Shown here in pieces: positions 48,490 to 61,386 of a stretch of DNA of 64,000 nt. Every line of letters starts with the position of its first letter. Within the stretch, counting starts at the first letter, position 1. A program made the position numbers and the translations under genes. Under the pieces are notes generated by a model, which was given only the letters and a program-made list of their open reading frames with translations, searched no databases and had not been told where the DNA came from. The stretch comes from Buddleja alternifolia (lineage: Eukaryota > Streptophyta > Magnoliopsida > Lamiales > Scrophulariaceae), in contig CM033397.1 of assembly GCA_019426215.1 (NCBI GenBank), positions 31,622,480 through 31,686,479 of the forward strand. The letters are read 5' to 3'.

Positions 48490-50930
48490 TGTATGTAATC
48501 ATCATATCTTGATGTGGAAAATCTAATCCATTACTTCATGTATGACCCTCCACCATCTACAACGCTGGTATGTAATCATCATTTTGTTAATTGTGTATTG
48601 ATCATTGTTTGTGTTATTGATTTCAAGAAGAAAACATGACGGCTTCCAAAAGAATTCTAAGAGAACTGAAGCACTTGCAAAAGGACCCTCCACCGTCCTG
48701 CAATCAGGGACGGATTTAGGGGGGGCGAGGGGGGCCGTAAATTTTTTCTATAGGGTATATAGGATTTTATAATACGGCCCCCCAACAACATATATTTTCG
48801 GTGCTAACCATAACACAAAAGTAGGTTTGGCTGAGTTGGTGGGTTGCTTGGTGGTAAGTTACACCTAGCAGTGGAGGTGCATGGCCATCCCTTTTTCTGT
48901 CTTTTTCAATTTATAAACTCTTTCTCTCAATTGAAAGTGGACGGTTCCTCTCACTTGTCATATAAGACATGATTATCATATAACATTCTTATATTAATCT
49001 TAAAAAAGGTAATTACCATGAAAAAAAAAAGTTGAACTGACAATAGCTTTAATTTTCTTTTTTGAAATTCAATTCTATACATATTAGGGCTAGAATTGAT
49101 AAAATCTTTTTCTTTTAAACCTCTCTTCTACAGATATTAGAATTAGAATTAATAAAAACTTTTCCCAAAAACTATAAAAAGGGATCGTTGAGCTGGAAAA
49201 ATATACAAAACATCAACACATTTAAAGACAAGAAAAGGTCGATCATCATTCGATTATTCAGAGTTTATACGCCACAAGGTATGAACTAATCGCAATATTA
49301 TAATTTTAAAAGAGTTTTAGTAAATAATAACTTTATTCGTGTACAATTTCGATAAACTTTTTAAAGAATTGCTTTATATTTCGAAAGTACTACAAGTTTA
49401 TTGAAAGTTAGTTTTGTTTACGCATGATAATTGTTATTTTATTTATTTGTTAAAAATAAACTATGTTTAAATATATACTCATAAATATTGTATTTTTTTG
49501 CATTTCGGCCCCCCAAAAAGTCAATCCTGGATCCGTCTCTACCTGCAATGCTGGTACGTAATCATCATCTTCTGATACTGAAAATCTAAGTCATTACTTC
49601 ATGTGGGACCCTCATCTATTGAATTGTGTATTGGTCGTCATTTAGGCTCTCTTAACTTCAAGAAGAAAATGTGATGGCTTCCAAAATAATTCTGAGATAA
49701 CTGAAGGACTTGTAGAAGGACTCTCCATCGTCTTACATTGCTAGATTTAGTCATCATCTCATAAAGTCTGTTGGCTGATTTGAAATTTTTAAGTTGAGTT
49801 GTTGCAATTTAATTTGAATTAATTGTGAAGTTGTAATAAACAATTTGTAGTTTGATGCTAAACTTATTTAATAACATTTTCCAATAGTTTAAAAGTTTAT
49901 GAGAAATAACTAAGTTTTTAATGCAAAAATAGACTCTTAGAATTCGTAGTAGTCGAAAAGGTGACAAATTTTTGATTTCATATTAATTGCAATGAGACTT
50001 TTAGAGTTCGTGGTAATTGAAAAGGTGATAAGTTAGAGAAGTTCTGATTTTCATCCTAATTATGTCATTAATAATAGATGACATTGTGTAGTGTGTATAT
50101 AATGTGAGTTTGCAACATTTTTTCTCATGCAAAATGAAAAGCAGGACTCGTCTTTATTTCCTTCTTAGCCTACTACCTATTTTCTCACCAAGTTTCTCTT
50201 TCCTTCAATCATGCTTTTTCTCTATGTCTCTCTCTATCCCCGTCGAAGGTTTGTAACTATTTGAAACTCTCACATACATTTGGGTTGCATCTAATTGTAT
50301 GTTTTCTTGCATTCTGTTTCTATCGAATTGTGTATTTATTATCGTTTAGGCGCTTTTAGCTTAAACAAAGTGATAGCTTCCAATTTTTTTTTTAAGAATT
50401 TAAGAACTTTCAAAAGGAGCCTCCACTGTCCTGTAGCATTGGTATGTAATCATTATCTCATAAAGTCCTTTGATTGATTTCAAATTTTTAAGTTGAGTTG
50501 TTGCAATTTTATATAAAATAATTGTGAATTTATAATAGATAATTTGTAGTTTAGTGATTAAGTTATTCCATAGCATTCCTCAACAGTTGAAAGGTTTATG
50601 AGAAATAACAAATGTCTTTGATGCATAAATGGAGCTCTTAGAATTAGTTGTAGCCGAAAATGTGAGGGTTTTTTGATTTATTGCAATGAGAACTTTATAG
50701 TTCGTAGTAATTGATCAGTTAGAGATGTTCAAATTTTCATCTTAATTATGTCATCAATGATAGATGATAGTGGGTAGTGTGTATATAAAGTGAAACACAA
50801 TCTATTTGTTTTCATGCAAAATGAAAAGCATAACTCATGTTTATTTCCTTCTTAGTTTACGACCCTTTTCTCACCAAATTTCTCTTCTCTTCAATTTGGC
50901 TCTCTCTATCCCCCGTCAGAGGTCCGTAAC
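48490..50930. repeat. Cluster of diverged local repeats
   Basis: A phrase running from TGTAATCATCATCTT to AAGAAGAAAACATGACGGCT and CCTCCACCGTCCTGC occurs near 48510-48700, 49545-49745 and 50320-50450, and again inside relic B near 54060-54210. A second unit of about 480 bases, starting CATAAAGTC and containing TTTTTAAGTTGAGTTGTTGC, is duplicated in tandem (from about 49757 and about 50462). No intact gene. Part may derive from introns or flanks of the hAT element. Confidence 0.6.
48705..49541. mobile_element. hAT-type non-autonomous element
   Basis: Begins CAGGGACGGATTTAGG and ends, inverted, TAGAGACGGATCCAGG. The perfect 8-base target duplication CCTGCAAT lies at 48697-48704 and 49542-49549. 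Subterminal GGGGGGCC and GGCCCCCC runs mirror each other. Non-coding, 837 bases. It splits one of the local repeat units. Confidence 0.92.
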
Positions 50931-51817
50931 CAAGGTTTTGAAACCCTTCCCGGACCGCCTAGTCAAACCGTTCGAACCAAAACCCGGGCCTCAAACCGGT
51001 TTGGTCAGCCCATAAAAACAGTTCACAGTAAAAAATAGCCTTTTTTAAGAAGAACCGTTCAGCCCGGTGGTTGAATCGTCCGCCCATGCAACCCATTTAT
51101 AAATCAGTGAAACAGGGGCGGTTCGCTGTCTTCTATAAAATGGTGAAATTGTGACCATTTTTTCAATCTTCCAACTTTATGTCTTTACCTTCTCTAAATC
51201 ACGTCGAGGCGCTGCTTCTCAAACTCCCAATTGTCAATTCTCAAACCCTCCACCGTCAATTCTAGACAAGTTTTTTTCCAAGATAAAGCGTTTTCCTCTC
51301 CTTTAATACTAATTACATATAAATTCTATTTTTATATATTTTCTAATTTTTCAGACTTTGGATTTTGCAAATATTTCAAGTACTAAATTTAATATCACAA
51401 AAAGTTTGTTTAATTAGATGGGTATGTATGTAGATTTTGATTTTGATGGGAGTCTCAGAATGTTGTGTTGGTTGTTTCTTGAAAACTAGAGAAGTAGATA
51501 TTTCTTAGTCTATTTTTTTTAAAATTTTATTCTAATTTGTAATATCCATGATTTTTGGTCACAATCAACTCTAATTTTCTAGAAATCATTAAAAATAACA
51601 AAAATTACTTGTAGGCAGTGAGCTCAAAAGGAAATGAAATTCCTTTGAAGCTTTCCATTGTATAAAGCTTCTGTCATAGTCTCATTAACCTCGTGTGTTT
51701 TATCAATTTTTTTAAATGTTCATATACAAATTGTATGAAGGGTAGAAAGAGAAATCCAAGCAGAATTCCTTCCTATTTGGTATTAATACAGTAGAGAAAG
51801 AAAGAAAAGGATTATTT
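50931..51817. other. Partial hAT-like MITE and intergenic DNA
   Basis: The stretch starting CCAAGGTTTTGAAACCC at 50931, with its AAACCGG- and GCCCGG-rich interior to about 51130, resembles the MITE at 40156-40945. No matching right end is found. From there to the next element the DNA is AT-rich and featureless. Confidence 0.45.
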
Positions 51818-51826
51818 TAATTAATT

Positions 51827-52220
51827 GGGATAATGGCAGACACCCCCCTCAGTTATGAGGTGACGTGCACTTTGCCCCCTAATTTATTGAAATGTGCACT
51901 TTGCCCCCTCACTTATCATAAAATGTGCACTTCACCCCCTCGGGCAGCTCGGGCAGGGGAAAAGTGCTACAAAACACATAAGTGAGGGGGCAAAATGCTA
52001 CAAAAACACATAAGTGAGAGGGCAAAGTGCTACAAAAACACATAAGTCAGGGGGCAAAAGTCTAATTTTTATGATAAGTGTAATGCCCAAATCTGCCCGA
52101 ACTGCCCGAGGGGGTGAAGTGCACATTTTATGATAAGTGAGGGGGCAAAGTGCACATTTCAATAAGTTAGGGGGCAAAGTGCACATTATCCCATAACTGA
52201 GGGGGGTGTGCTATTATCCC
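51827..52220. mobile_element. Mutator-like foldback element
   Basis: The ends GGGATAATGGCAGACACCCC and, inverted, GGGATAATAGCACACCCCCC lead long arms. The perfect 9-base target duplication TAATTAATT lies at 51818-51826 and 52221-52229. The arms repeat GTGCACTTTGCCCCCT and AAACACATAAGTGAG phrases. Non-coding. It lies about 145 bases before the hAT relic start. Confidence 0.92.
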
Positions 52221-53035
52221 TAATTAATTTTATCAACTTCTTTATATGTGAACTTGTGAAGTTGTAAACTGCATCATCTTCACTAGGGAGCAAACTATTA
52301 TACTCACAAGTGAAGTTTTTATTTAGTTTTGGTGCAACTCTTATATGTCTTTCGGTGGGCCAAATATGGATAATAGCAGTTCCACATCTACGTCGGCTCC
52401 ATCATTGAGCGGCAAGACTGATATAATATGGAACCCTGTGAGCGAAAGATATATCAATGGAAGAAAATTATATGTTGTTTGTATTGTGGAAAACAATCAA
52501 CTGGTGGTGGAATCAATAGGATAAAGCAACATCCTGCCGGGAAGAAGGGTGAAATTATAGTATGTCTGAAAGTCCCTTCTGATGTGAGGTATCAGATGAA
52601 ACAATCTCTTATGGGGATTGTTGCTTAGAGAAGAGAAAACTAAGAGAGGTTCACTACTGAGAATTTATACTGTGGCCGACTTTAGAAAATGATAACACAA
52701 ATGACTATGAGGAGATCGAAGAAATATATAGACAAGCATGACAAGAAGGTCAAACTGCACAGTCTAGTTCAAGGAAAGGAAAGACACAAGTTGGCCAAAG
52801 CACGAAAGCCACACCATCAACAAAATTTGATGATTATTTTTCTCCACAGACCACTTCAGGATCCAACCAACCATTAAAAGTGTTCTTTCTAGTAAGGAAG
52901 CAATTTCTAGAGCTCACATGGAAGTAGCTAAGTTTTTTATGGTACATGTATCCCGATAAACGCTTGCAATTCTAGATACTTCCAGCTCATATTTGATGTT
53001 GCACTTGCAAGTGGGCAAAGATATAAGGTTCCTTC

Positions 53036-53837
53036 TGTTAGATATTATTATTGCTCTCCTAATTAGATTAGTATTATTATTGCTTTCCTAGTTAGATTAG
53101 TATTCTTATTACCTTATTTATGTTTTACCTTCTTTATAGTTTAGGGTTTTCTTGTATTCTCTCTCTCTTGTAACTTTATAAATATGTTACTCAATAATAC
53201 AAGTTCCCTACGGAGTTTTTTCTAATCTAACATGGTATCAGAGCCATGGCTTCCAGCCATGGTATCTCGATCTCTCGCTTCCGCCATCCGCAAGTCGCCG
53301 ACCCCATCCGGCGCACCTTATCTAGTTTAGTTAGTTTAGGGTAGGTTTTTTTTTCTTTATCTTTGTTTATGTTGTCGCCGCTCACCCTTGGAAAAATAAG
53401 GACTTGGAGTCGCCGTCTTATTTAATGATTTTTAGACGAAATTGCTCCATATTGAGAAGCGGTTTCGTCGAACCGCCGCCTTATTTGAAGATTTCCAGAC
53501 GAAACTACTCCACCTTGAGAAATGTATTCGTCAAAATCTCTCTTCTAAGCATTCTTTATGCCTGGACTGTCGTAATATCTTTTCTCGATTTTTAGTTCAG
53601 TCTCAATGTTCAAAACTTTCACGTTTCGACTGCGGGGGAGTGTTAGATATTATTATTGCTCTCCTAATTAGATTAGTATTATTTTTGCTTTCATAGTTAG
53701 ACTAGTATTCTTATTACCTTATTTATCTTTTACCTTCTTTATAGTTTAGGGTTTTCTTGTATTCTCTCTCTCTTGTAACTCTATAAATATGTTACTCAAT
53801 AATACAAGTTTCCTACGGGGTTTTCTCTAATCTAACT
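53036..53837 (+). mobile_element. TRIM retrotransposon, complete, 802 bp
   Basis: Two 197-base LTRs (53036-53232 and 53641-53837) differ at about nine positions by eye. The primer site TGGTATCAGAGC is at 53233-53244 and the polypurine tract GCGGGGGAG at 53632-53640. The target duplication is CCTTC (53031-53035) versus CCTTT (53838-53842). The LTR has a CTTTATAAATATG segment. The 400-base interior encodes nothing recognisable and cannot move itself. Removing it rejoins the DUF659 wording of the hAT gene. A second copy lies inverted at the right edge of the window. Confidence 0.93.
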
Positions 53838-55403
53838 CCTTTTTATCATAGTCTTTAACTTACTCTCTTAAGGGATGCAAAAAAAGAACTTCAATTGTGG
53901 GTTGACAACATTCGAATGTGGACAGAATCTGGTTGCACAATTATGGGTGATGGTTGGACTGATAATTGTCAATGAACATAAATTAATTTTCTTATGTATA
54001 TCCCCGTTGAAGGTCCGTAAATGTCTCTCACCTAATCATATGGGTTGCATCTATTTGTATGTTTTTTTCATTCTGTTTCTATCGAATTGGGTATTGATTG
54101 TCGTTTAAATGCTCTTGACTTCAAGAAGAAAACGTGATGGCTTTCAAAAGAATTATGTGAAATTGAAAAAACTTGCAAAGGCCCGTTCACCCTGTAACGC
54201 TGATATGTAATCACCATCTTGTAAAAAGGCTTAAGATTCATTTTTCTATCCCATGTCATGCGGTGTTTCTTTACTTGATCACTCAATTGACCACTTAGTA
54301 GACCTTTTTCTTTTTTCCTTAACAAATTTGCAATATTTAGATGAAGTGATCTTTAAAGAGTATTGATGTTTGGAGTCCTTATACAGTTACAACTATCTTG
54401 TGTGTGATGATTTCACATAGCTGTTATCACATGAATGATTGCGATTGTTCCATCGTCTTGTAGAGAACTCTTACGAATAACCAATTAGATCCCACATTTC
54501 ACATTCAAGCCTCATCTGCTTGCATTGATATGACTTGGTAGGCACAACTTCATCCTCCATCATTGGCTCGAGATGATGTAGCCTTGGGTGAACTCATGCT
54601 TATAGATCTTATAATAAGAGCGATGAGGTATATTAGGAACTCTCTGGCTAGGTTAAAAAAAAATGAATATGCCGAGCTTGAAAAATTGGAACCGATTACA
54701 TTATTAAGTATTGATGCATCTACTAAGTAGAGCCCTAATTGCTTGTGTTGGAGTTTGATGCACGACTTAAGAGATCGTTTGATGCTTATAGATACATGGA
54801 TCTCGGCGATGGAGATGATCTTTCAAAGAGACCATTTCATGGTGTCCCAATTAAATATGATTGAGAGAGGACTAGATTATCATTCAATAGGTCATTTCTA
54901 CAAGTTCACTTTGTCTATTTCCGATTCTTTATAAGTCACATCCAATATCATATTTCAAAAAGTAGTACGACAGATTTTATCCTAGGAAATGGTAGAACAA
55001 TGATGACTTTGAGTTGAGTGAGATATCAAGAAAGAAAATTTTGATGAAATATTAGAGGTCAATTTAAAATGAACATAATTTTTTTTGAAATTGCTATGAT
55101 TAAGGAGGTTAAATCTTCTTCTTGATTTCTTCCATATTTGATTTTTTTTTGTACTGTTTTGTTAGGAAAATTCTCTAAAATTCTGTGATTGTGTTTTCTT
55201 CCATATTTAGCCATGCGATTGAACTCTATTTAAAGAGTGTTTGTTATACAGTGAAAAACATAGAAAAAGGAAGTTGATTTTATCTTTCCCGTGGACGTAT
55301 GTTGTTTATGACTGAACCACATTAAAATCTTGTCCCTCTTTTTTTAATATTTATTCCTCATTTTTACATGGTACCAGAACAAGTTTAAGCTTTTCAATTA
55401 AAA

Positions 55404-58400
55404 ATGACAAACACCACCAGCTCTACCACCTCTGAAAAGCTCATTAAAGAGAGAGAAGAGACACCTAACCTAGGTTCAAGTAGTTTGATAACTCTTCGAT
55501 TCAACTTAATGTGAAGTAATTGAATGGTAACAACTATAGGGAATGGGCACAATCCATAAAGCTGGTAATTGACGGAAAGGGAAAATTGGGTTACCTCACA
55601 GAAGAGACAAAGAAACCCACCTCCACCGATACAATGTCCCTACAGAAATGAAAGTCTGAAAACTCCATGGTATCTATGTGGCTCGCCAACTCCATGAAAC
55701 CCATGATAGGTAAAACCTATCTCTTCCTGTCGACGGCGAAGGATGTTTGTGATGCAGTTTAGGAGACATAGTCTGATGTTGAAAATGCCTCCCAAATCTT
55801 TGAACTCAAGACCCGTATGTGGCAGATGAAGCAAAGAGACAAAGAGGTTACTGAGTAGCACATGGATATGATGGGTCTCTGGCAAGAAATTGATTTAAGC
55901 ATGGAGGAGAACTGGGAATGCCCGAGTGACAGTGCGAGGTACAAGAAACAAGTCAAAGATGAAAGATTTTTCGAATTTCTCGTTGGCCTCAATTGTGAAT
56001 TGGATGAAGTGAGTGGGAGAATTCTCGATCAGCACCCTCTACTGTCAATTAGAGAAGTCTTCTTCGAAGTCAGACGCAAAGAAAGAAGGCGAAAACTGAT
56101 GTTGCAAGAAACCTGTTTTGCTCCAAACGAGTCGTCAGACTTATTAATCCATGGGTCAAGTTTATTTACCTATGAGTCAAATATAAATATGCACCAACTA
56201 ATAGTGCGCTTCAAATTGGGTCTGATTTTGGTGGGTCGGGTTTTCAAAATAGATCAGGCCCAAAATCTCAAAAAGGGCATTTGTGGTGCAAAAAATGCAA
56301 GAGGAGTGGTCACACTGAGGATATTTGTTAGGAAATACACAGAAAACCAAAAAATTGAAAGCCCAGACAAAGCAAAAATTGAGAGTATCAAGCTTCCACT
56401 AATCAGATTGAGAAAAATCATGGGGAGCAAAATACACAGTTTGGCGGAGCCTTTAAACAATTAGAGAAACTCTATGAATTATTCTCCACGTTTCAGATTT
56501 CGGGTCAATCATCCAATACTCTTTCTGCTTCTCTAGCTCAAAAAGGTAATATTTTAACAACTTTAAATACTACATCTCGAGCTAATTCTCCACCGATTAT
56601 TAATTCTGGTGCGCCTGATCACATGACTGGTGATTATTACTTATTTTTAACATATTCACCCTGTGCTGTTAATTTGAAAGTAAAAATTGCAGATGGGTCA
56701 TTCTCATCTATAGCAGGAAAAGGGAATATTCGTATATAGAATTCTATAGTCCATTATCCCATCCTACACATACCCAAATTATCCTGCAATCTTTTGTCTA
56801 TCAGTCAAATAACTAAAACCTCTAATTGCTTTACTAAATTCCTTCTATCTTATTGTGTCTTTCAGGACCTATCATCGGGGAAGGCGATTGGCAGAGCTAA
56901 AGAGTGTGATGGGCTCTACTACTTTGAGGGGGCTAGTATAAGCGACCAATGTCACACAACTATTTCTAATTTTTACTATTTGAAACATTTGTTTCCTGCC
57001 ATTTGTGCGAATAAACAATATTTCAATTTGCAATGTGAAATTTGTGAACTTGCTAAACACCATCGTACTTCATTCCCCAAATCCACATATAAATTATCTC
57101 TGCCTTTTGATATTATTCACAATGATGTATGGAGACTATCACAAAATCCAAATAGAACGCATAAAAATGGTTTGTTACTTTTATTAATGACCATACTCGT
57201 GTTTATTGGGTTTACTTATTGCGAGATAAAACTAAGGTTCGTTATATATTTATTGATTTCCATCATATAATCCAAACCCAGTTTCACACCAAAATCCAAA
57301 TTCTTCGTACTGACAATTATCCATCAAAGGTCGTGTTTGATAACCCTCAACAAAATGGGATTGCTGAAAGAAAAAATAAATACATTCTTGAAGTTGCTTA
57401 TACCTTACTCTTTACTACTCACATGCCTAACTCTTAACCACCAAATATCTTATTAACATAAGCCAACTCAGGTCTTATCCATTGAGGAAAAATAATACTT
57501 GGGATGTGATGGAATTGCTCAAAGGTAAAAGAACAATAGGTTGCAAATGGGTCTTTATAGTGAAATATAGAGCCGATGGGATGGTAGAGCGATACAAGGC
57601 TTGTGTTGTAGCAAAAAGATTTAACACGACATACGACATTGACTACATAGAGACATTTACACCCATGACACAACTTAACACAATTAGGGTTTGATATATG
57701 TTATTTTACACAAATTTTCCCCCATTTATCGACTTGGTTTTAATTATTTCTTTAATATTTTGATCACATATGATACTTTGACCATTGTTTATCTTACTTT
57801 TCAGGTTAAATTAACTGTTGGAAAAAAGTACGAGAAACAAAGGCAAACAAAGATATTTTTGAGCATTAAAGAGATAAACGCTCTGGCATCCAACAGGGAA
57901 CGCCACAGTGCCCAAGGCAGAAAAGAGAATGCCGTGACATTTGCACACGTCCCAAAGAGTATAAATATCCCTATTTAGGTCATTTTGACACACCTCACCT
58001 TATACCCAACAATTTTTACCCAAATTTGGAGAGGGAGTGCTTGGGAAGAAGACTCAAAGATCAAATCACTCATTAAAGGCCCTAGATTTGAGAGAAGACA
58101 GAGAATTCAACTTCGAATCCACATCTATACGAGTATTAGGGAGTTTTCATATCTTTCATTTTTTGAATTTTTTTAAATCCCCTGTAAATTGGGTTTTTGG
58201 TTTTGACTCGAATATGAGATAAACTTGTTTGATTAAAGCCATGGGCCAATTATGATATTTGATTGTTGATTTATTGGATTGATTTTGCATTTAGCTATGT
58301 ATTCAATTTTTGAAAGTAATACTTGTATTTTCTTGATCACCAAATATTTGATAAAATGCCTAGGTTTGAGACTGAGAGGTAATGACTTAGGGAAGATAGA

Positions 58401-60052
58401 AACATTGAATACTCTATCGTTGTTGATTGGGTTTCATATAGAGATATAGAGGAATTCATTAACAAATGGTAGGGTTGTTATGCCAAGAGATTGAGTAGTG
58501 CGTAAATTAGGGAGTTTCACCTTAGCTAAATAAATCTAATAATCCAATAGAGCCTATATCACAATTGAATAGCATAGTTGATTGAACCGTGTGCCTTAAT
58601 CGCTTCTATACATTGCTTTTTCCACTTTTTGGTCTAAATTGCATTGGTTAATTTATTTATTTTTGTTAATTAGTTTAATCATCCATGTTAACCGACCAAT
58701 TTAACTTAGAAATAGGTAATATAGTAGTCTTGGTACTTAGATTATAGGAGTCCATGTGGAAAAAATAAAAATTCTGGACTTACAATCCACTTTATTACTA
58801 GACGACCTAGTTCTCTTACTAGAAGTTGGTGTGTCAGGGTTCTTCTATCCTTGGCAGTAAACCTGGATCGGCCACTTCGACAGTTCGACATCAAGAATGT
58901 ATTCCTCAATGGTGAGTTAGAAGAAGAGGCGTTTATGACTCTACCTCCAGGAATCGGTAAATTGTGGGAGGAAAATAAAGTGTGTAAACTCAAAAAATCC
59001 TTTTATGGCCTAAAACAGTCTCCCAGAGCATCGTTGACATGTTTGCTAAAGTCATAAAAGGTCAAGAATACCAACAGGGACGATCCGACTACACCATGTC
59101 ATCAAAAAATCTGGAGTAGAAAGAGACAATCTTGATCGTGTATGTGGACGACATTGTCTTAATATGAGATGATATAGATGAAATGGAAAGATTAGAACAA
59201 ATGAAGTATTTCTGGGGTATAAAAGTTGCTAGATCGAGCAAGGGTATCGGTGTCTTACAAAGAAAATAGGTTATTGATCTTCTAACCAAAACCGGAATGA
59301 TGGGCTACAAACTAAGTGATACTTCAATTGAAGTTGGGAAACGAACAAATGATGATGGAGAAAATGTTGATAATGAAAGATCTCAGAGATTGGTGGGCAA
59401 ACTAATCCACCTATCTGACACTAGACCCGATATGGCCTTCGCTGTGAGTGTAGAAAATAAGTACATGCAATCAGCCAAGGAAGCCCACTTAGAGGCTGTC
59501 TACAAAATTCTCAGATATCTCAAAGGTACTCCAGGAAAAGGATTATTCTTTAAAAAGTGCGAAGGAAGAAAGCTGAGATTTTTACAGATGCAGACTGGGT
59601 AGGATCGATTGATGATAGAAAATCCATTACTGGATACTGCACTTTTGTATGGGTTAATTTAGTCACCTGGGGCAGTAAGAAACAAAATGTGGTGGCCAGA
59701 AGTAGCGTCGAAGCTGAATTCAGAGTCGTTGCACAAGGGATATACGAAGGGCTATGGTTACAAAAAACTCTTGGAAAAACTACACATCACAATCAACTTG
59801 CCCACAGTGCTTTACTGTGATAACAAAGCAGCAATCAACATCTCTCTCAATCTGGTCCAACATCATAGAACCAAGCATGTAGAAGTGGAACGGCATCTCA
59901 TCAAAGAGAAAGTCGAGAAAGGAATAATATACATGACTTATGTCCTTACAAAAGAACAAACCATTGATTTCTTCACTAAGGGATTGTCAAGGCAAAGTTT
60001 TGATGATTTCACTAGCAAGTTGGACATGATTAATATCTATGATCCAACTTGA
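55404..60052 (+). pseudogene. Copia gag-pol, decayed and interrupted
   Basis: Gag (UBN2 type, 55520-56270, with in-frame stops) ends in a zinc knuckle CKKCKRSGHTEDIC followed directly by a stop at 56329. The protease reads NSGAPDHMTGDY near 56600, where the aspartate of DSGA has become asparagine. Gag-pre-integrase and integrase pieces run 56794-57437 (CEICELAKHHRTSFP, DNPQQNGIAERKN); much of integrase is deleted. Reverse transcriptase starts at 57482 (NTWDVMELLKGKRTIGCKWV), is split by the solo LTR after LNTIRV, and resumes at 58842 (DIKNVFLNGELEEEAFM, LIVYVDDIVL). RNase H runs 59560-60050 (TDADWVGSIDDRKSITGY, LYCDNKAAINIS). Several shifts; inactive. Confidence 0.88.
57692..58836 (+). mobile_element. 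Solo LTR of Athila-type gypsy element
   Basis: Runs TGATATATGTTATTTTAC to GGTGTGTCA with the perfect 5-base target duplication GGGTT (57687-57691 and 58837-58841). Start and end match the LTR at 3599-5047. It lies inside the copia reverse transcriptase, whose wording continues on both sides. A solo LTR arises when the two LTRs of an element recombine. Confidence 0.93.
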
Positions 60053-60331
60053 GGGGGAGTACAGTTGAAATCGCTATGATTAAGGAGAAAAATATTCTTT
60101 TTGATTTTCTCCTTATTTGTTTCTAAAAATATGTGATTGTGTTTTCTTCCATAGTTAGCCACCCAAATGAATTCTATTTAAAGAGTGTCTATTGTACGGT
60201 GAAAAACATAGAAAAAAGAAGCTTTTATATTTTTCGTGGACGTAGGACGTTTATGACTGAACCACGTTAAACTCTTGTCACTTTTTATGTTTATTCCTCA
60301 ATTTTACAATTTTATATTATGTTGGAGTTTA

Positions 60332-61386
60332 ATGCAATTTACCTCCCTATGATATTTCGATATAGCACAAAGAAAAAACCTGTGACCAAAGAACAAGCAG
60401 TTTACCTCCCACAGAGAAAAATAATGAGTTCACATATATTCATTAATAAAAAGACCAAAATGTCCTTGCCTTTTAAAGATATTTACATTATAATATTTTT
60501 TAAAATTTATTTACATTACTTTTTTCTTTTTTTTCTTTCATCTTCCCCAATTCATCATCTCTCCCCAATCCTAATTCACATTTTCCCATTACCACCCACC
60601 ATTCTTTCAAAACTCAGCTCACCATCCCCACATCGCCGCCGCCATCGCCGTCGATCGTCGACCTCCACCGCCTACCTCGAGCCCGCGCCGCCACACTTCA
60701 GATCCACCACAACACTCGACACCCGCACCTTTACCGTCAACCTCTAATCCGCGCCGCCACACTCCAAATCCACTGCAACACTCCATATCCACCGCCACAC
60801 TGTTCAAAACTAGCACCTTCACAACGGCGGCGAACGAGGGTGGAAAATCAGGCGACGGGCAGCGACAAATGTGGATGAAAACCAGGTGATGTCGGTGGGG
60901 AATTGTAGAGCTATCGGCGGGGAAAAAGGAGTAGGGGACGGCGACAAAAAGCTGGGGTGGTGAGGCGGCGATGAAGCAATGATGATGGTGGCGCAGGCGA
61001 TAGCCATAGCGATGGTTATAGCGGATCTGCTCTCCTTCCGACTAAAAATTACACACATTCGATTCCGTCGGCGGTGTATTCTAGTTTACCACCCACGTTC
61101 CGTCGTCTAATTTTTGGCCAACGTCCAATTGTCTCTTCCATCACCTGTTCGCTGCCTGGTTTGCCACCCATGCGTGTGTGTGTATATATATATATAATAA
61201 GTTTAACAATAAATTTTAAATTTTAAATATATATTAACTATGAATTTAAAATCAATAAATATTATTTATTAAGATTATCCAAAAAAGTCAAAACATCATT
61301 ATTTTTTTTACATGGAGTTAAATTACTTATTCTTTTTTCGCATTTTTTTTTGCTATATCAAAATATCATAGGGAGGTAAATTGCAT
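60332..61386. mobile_element. Foldback element with GC-rich centre
   Basis: The inverted ends ATGCAATTTACCTCCCTATG agree for about 37 bases. The centre (60600-61150) is GC-rich with CGCCGCCGCCATCGCC-like runs and open frames on both strands rich in Ser, Pro and Arg. No 9-base target duplication is found, and about 150 bases of hAT sequence expected next to it are absent, so insertion may have been accompanied by a deletion. Class uncertain. Confidence 0.65.

Larger units (their letters stand above)
55086..60308 (+). mobile_element. Ty1-copia element with both LTRs
   Basis: The 5' LTR is 55086-55368 and the 3' LTR 60065-60308. Both begin TGAAATYGCTATGATTAAGG and end TTTTACA. The primer site TGGTACCAGAAC (55369-55380) is two changes off the norm. 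The polypurine tract is GAGGGGGAG at 60051-60059. Flanks are TTTTT and ATTTT in a T-run. The insertion splits the hAT word MNMILYY. The element holds a solo Athila LTR at 57692-58836. Confidence 0.9.

Noticed and set aside
60319..61058. Ser/Arg/Pro-rich frames on both strands
   Set aside because: They start inside or beside the terminal repeat of a foldback element and run through CGCCGC-type runs; at most a captured scrap.
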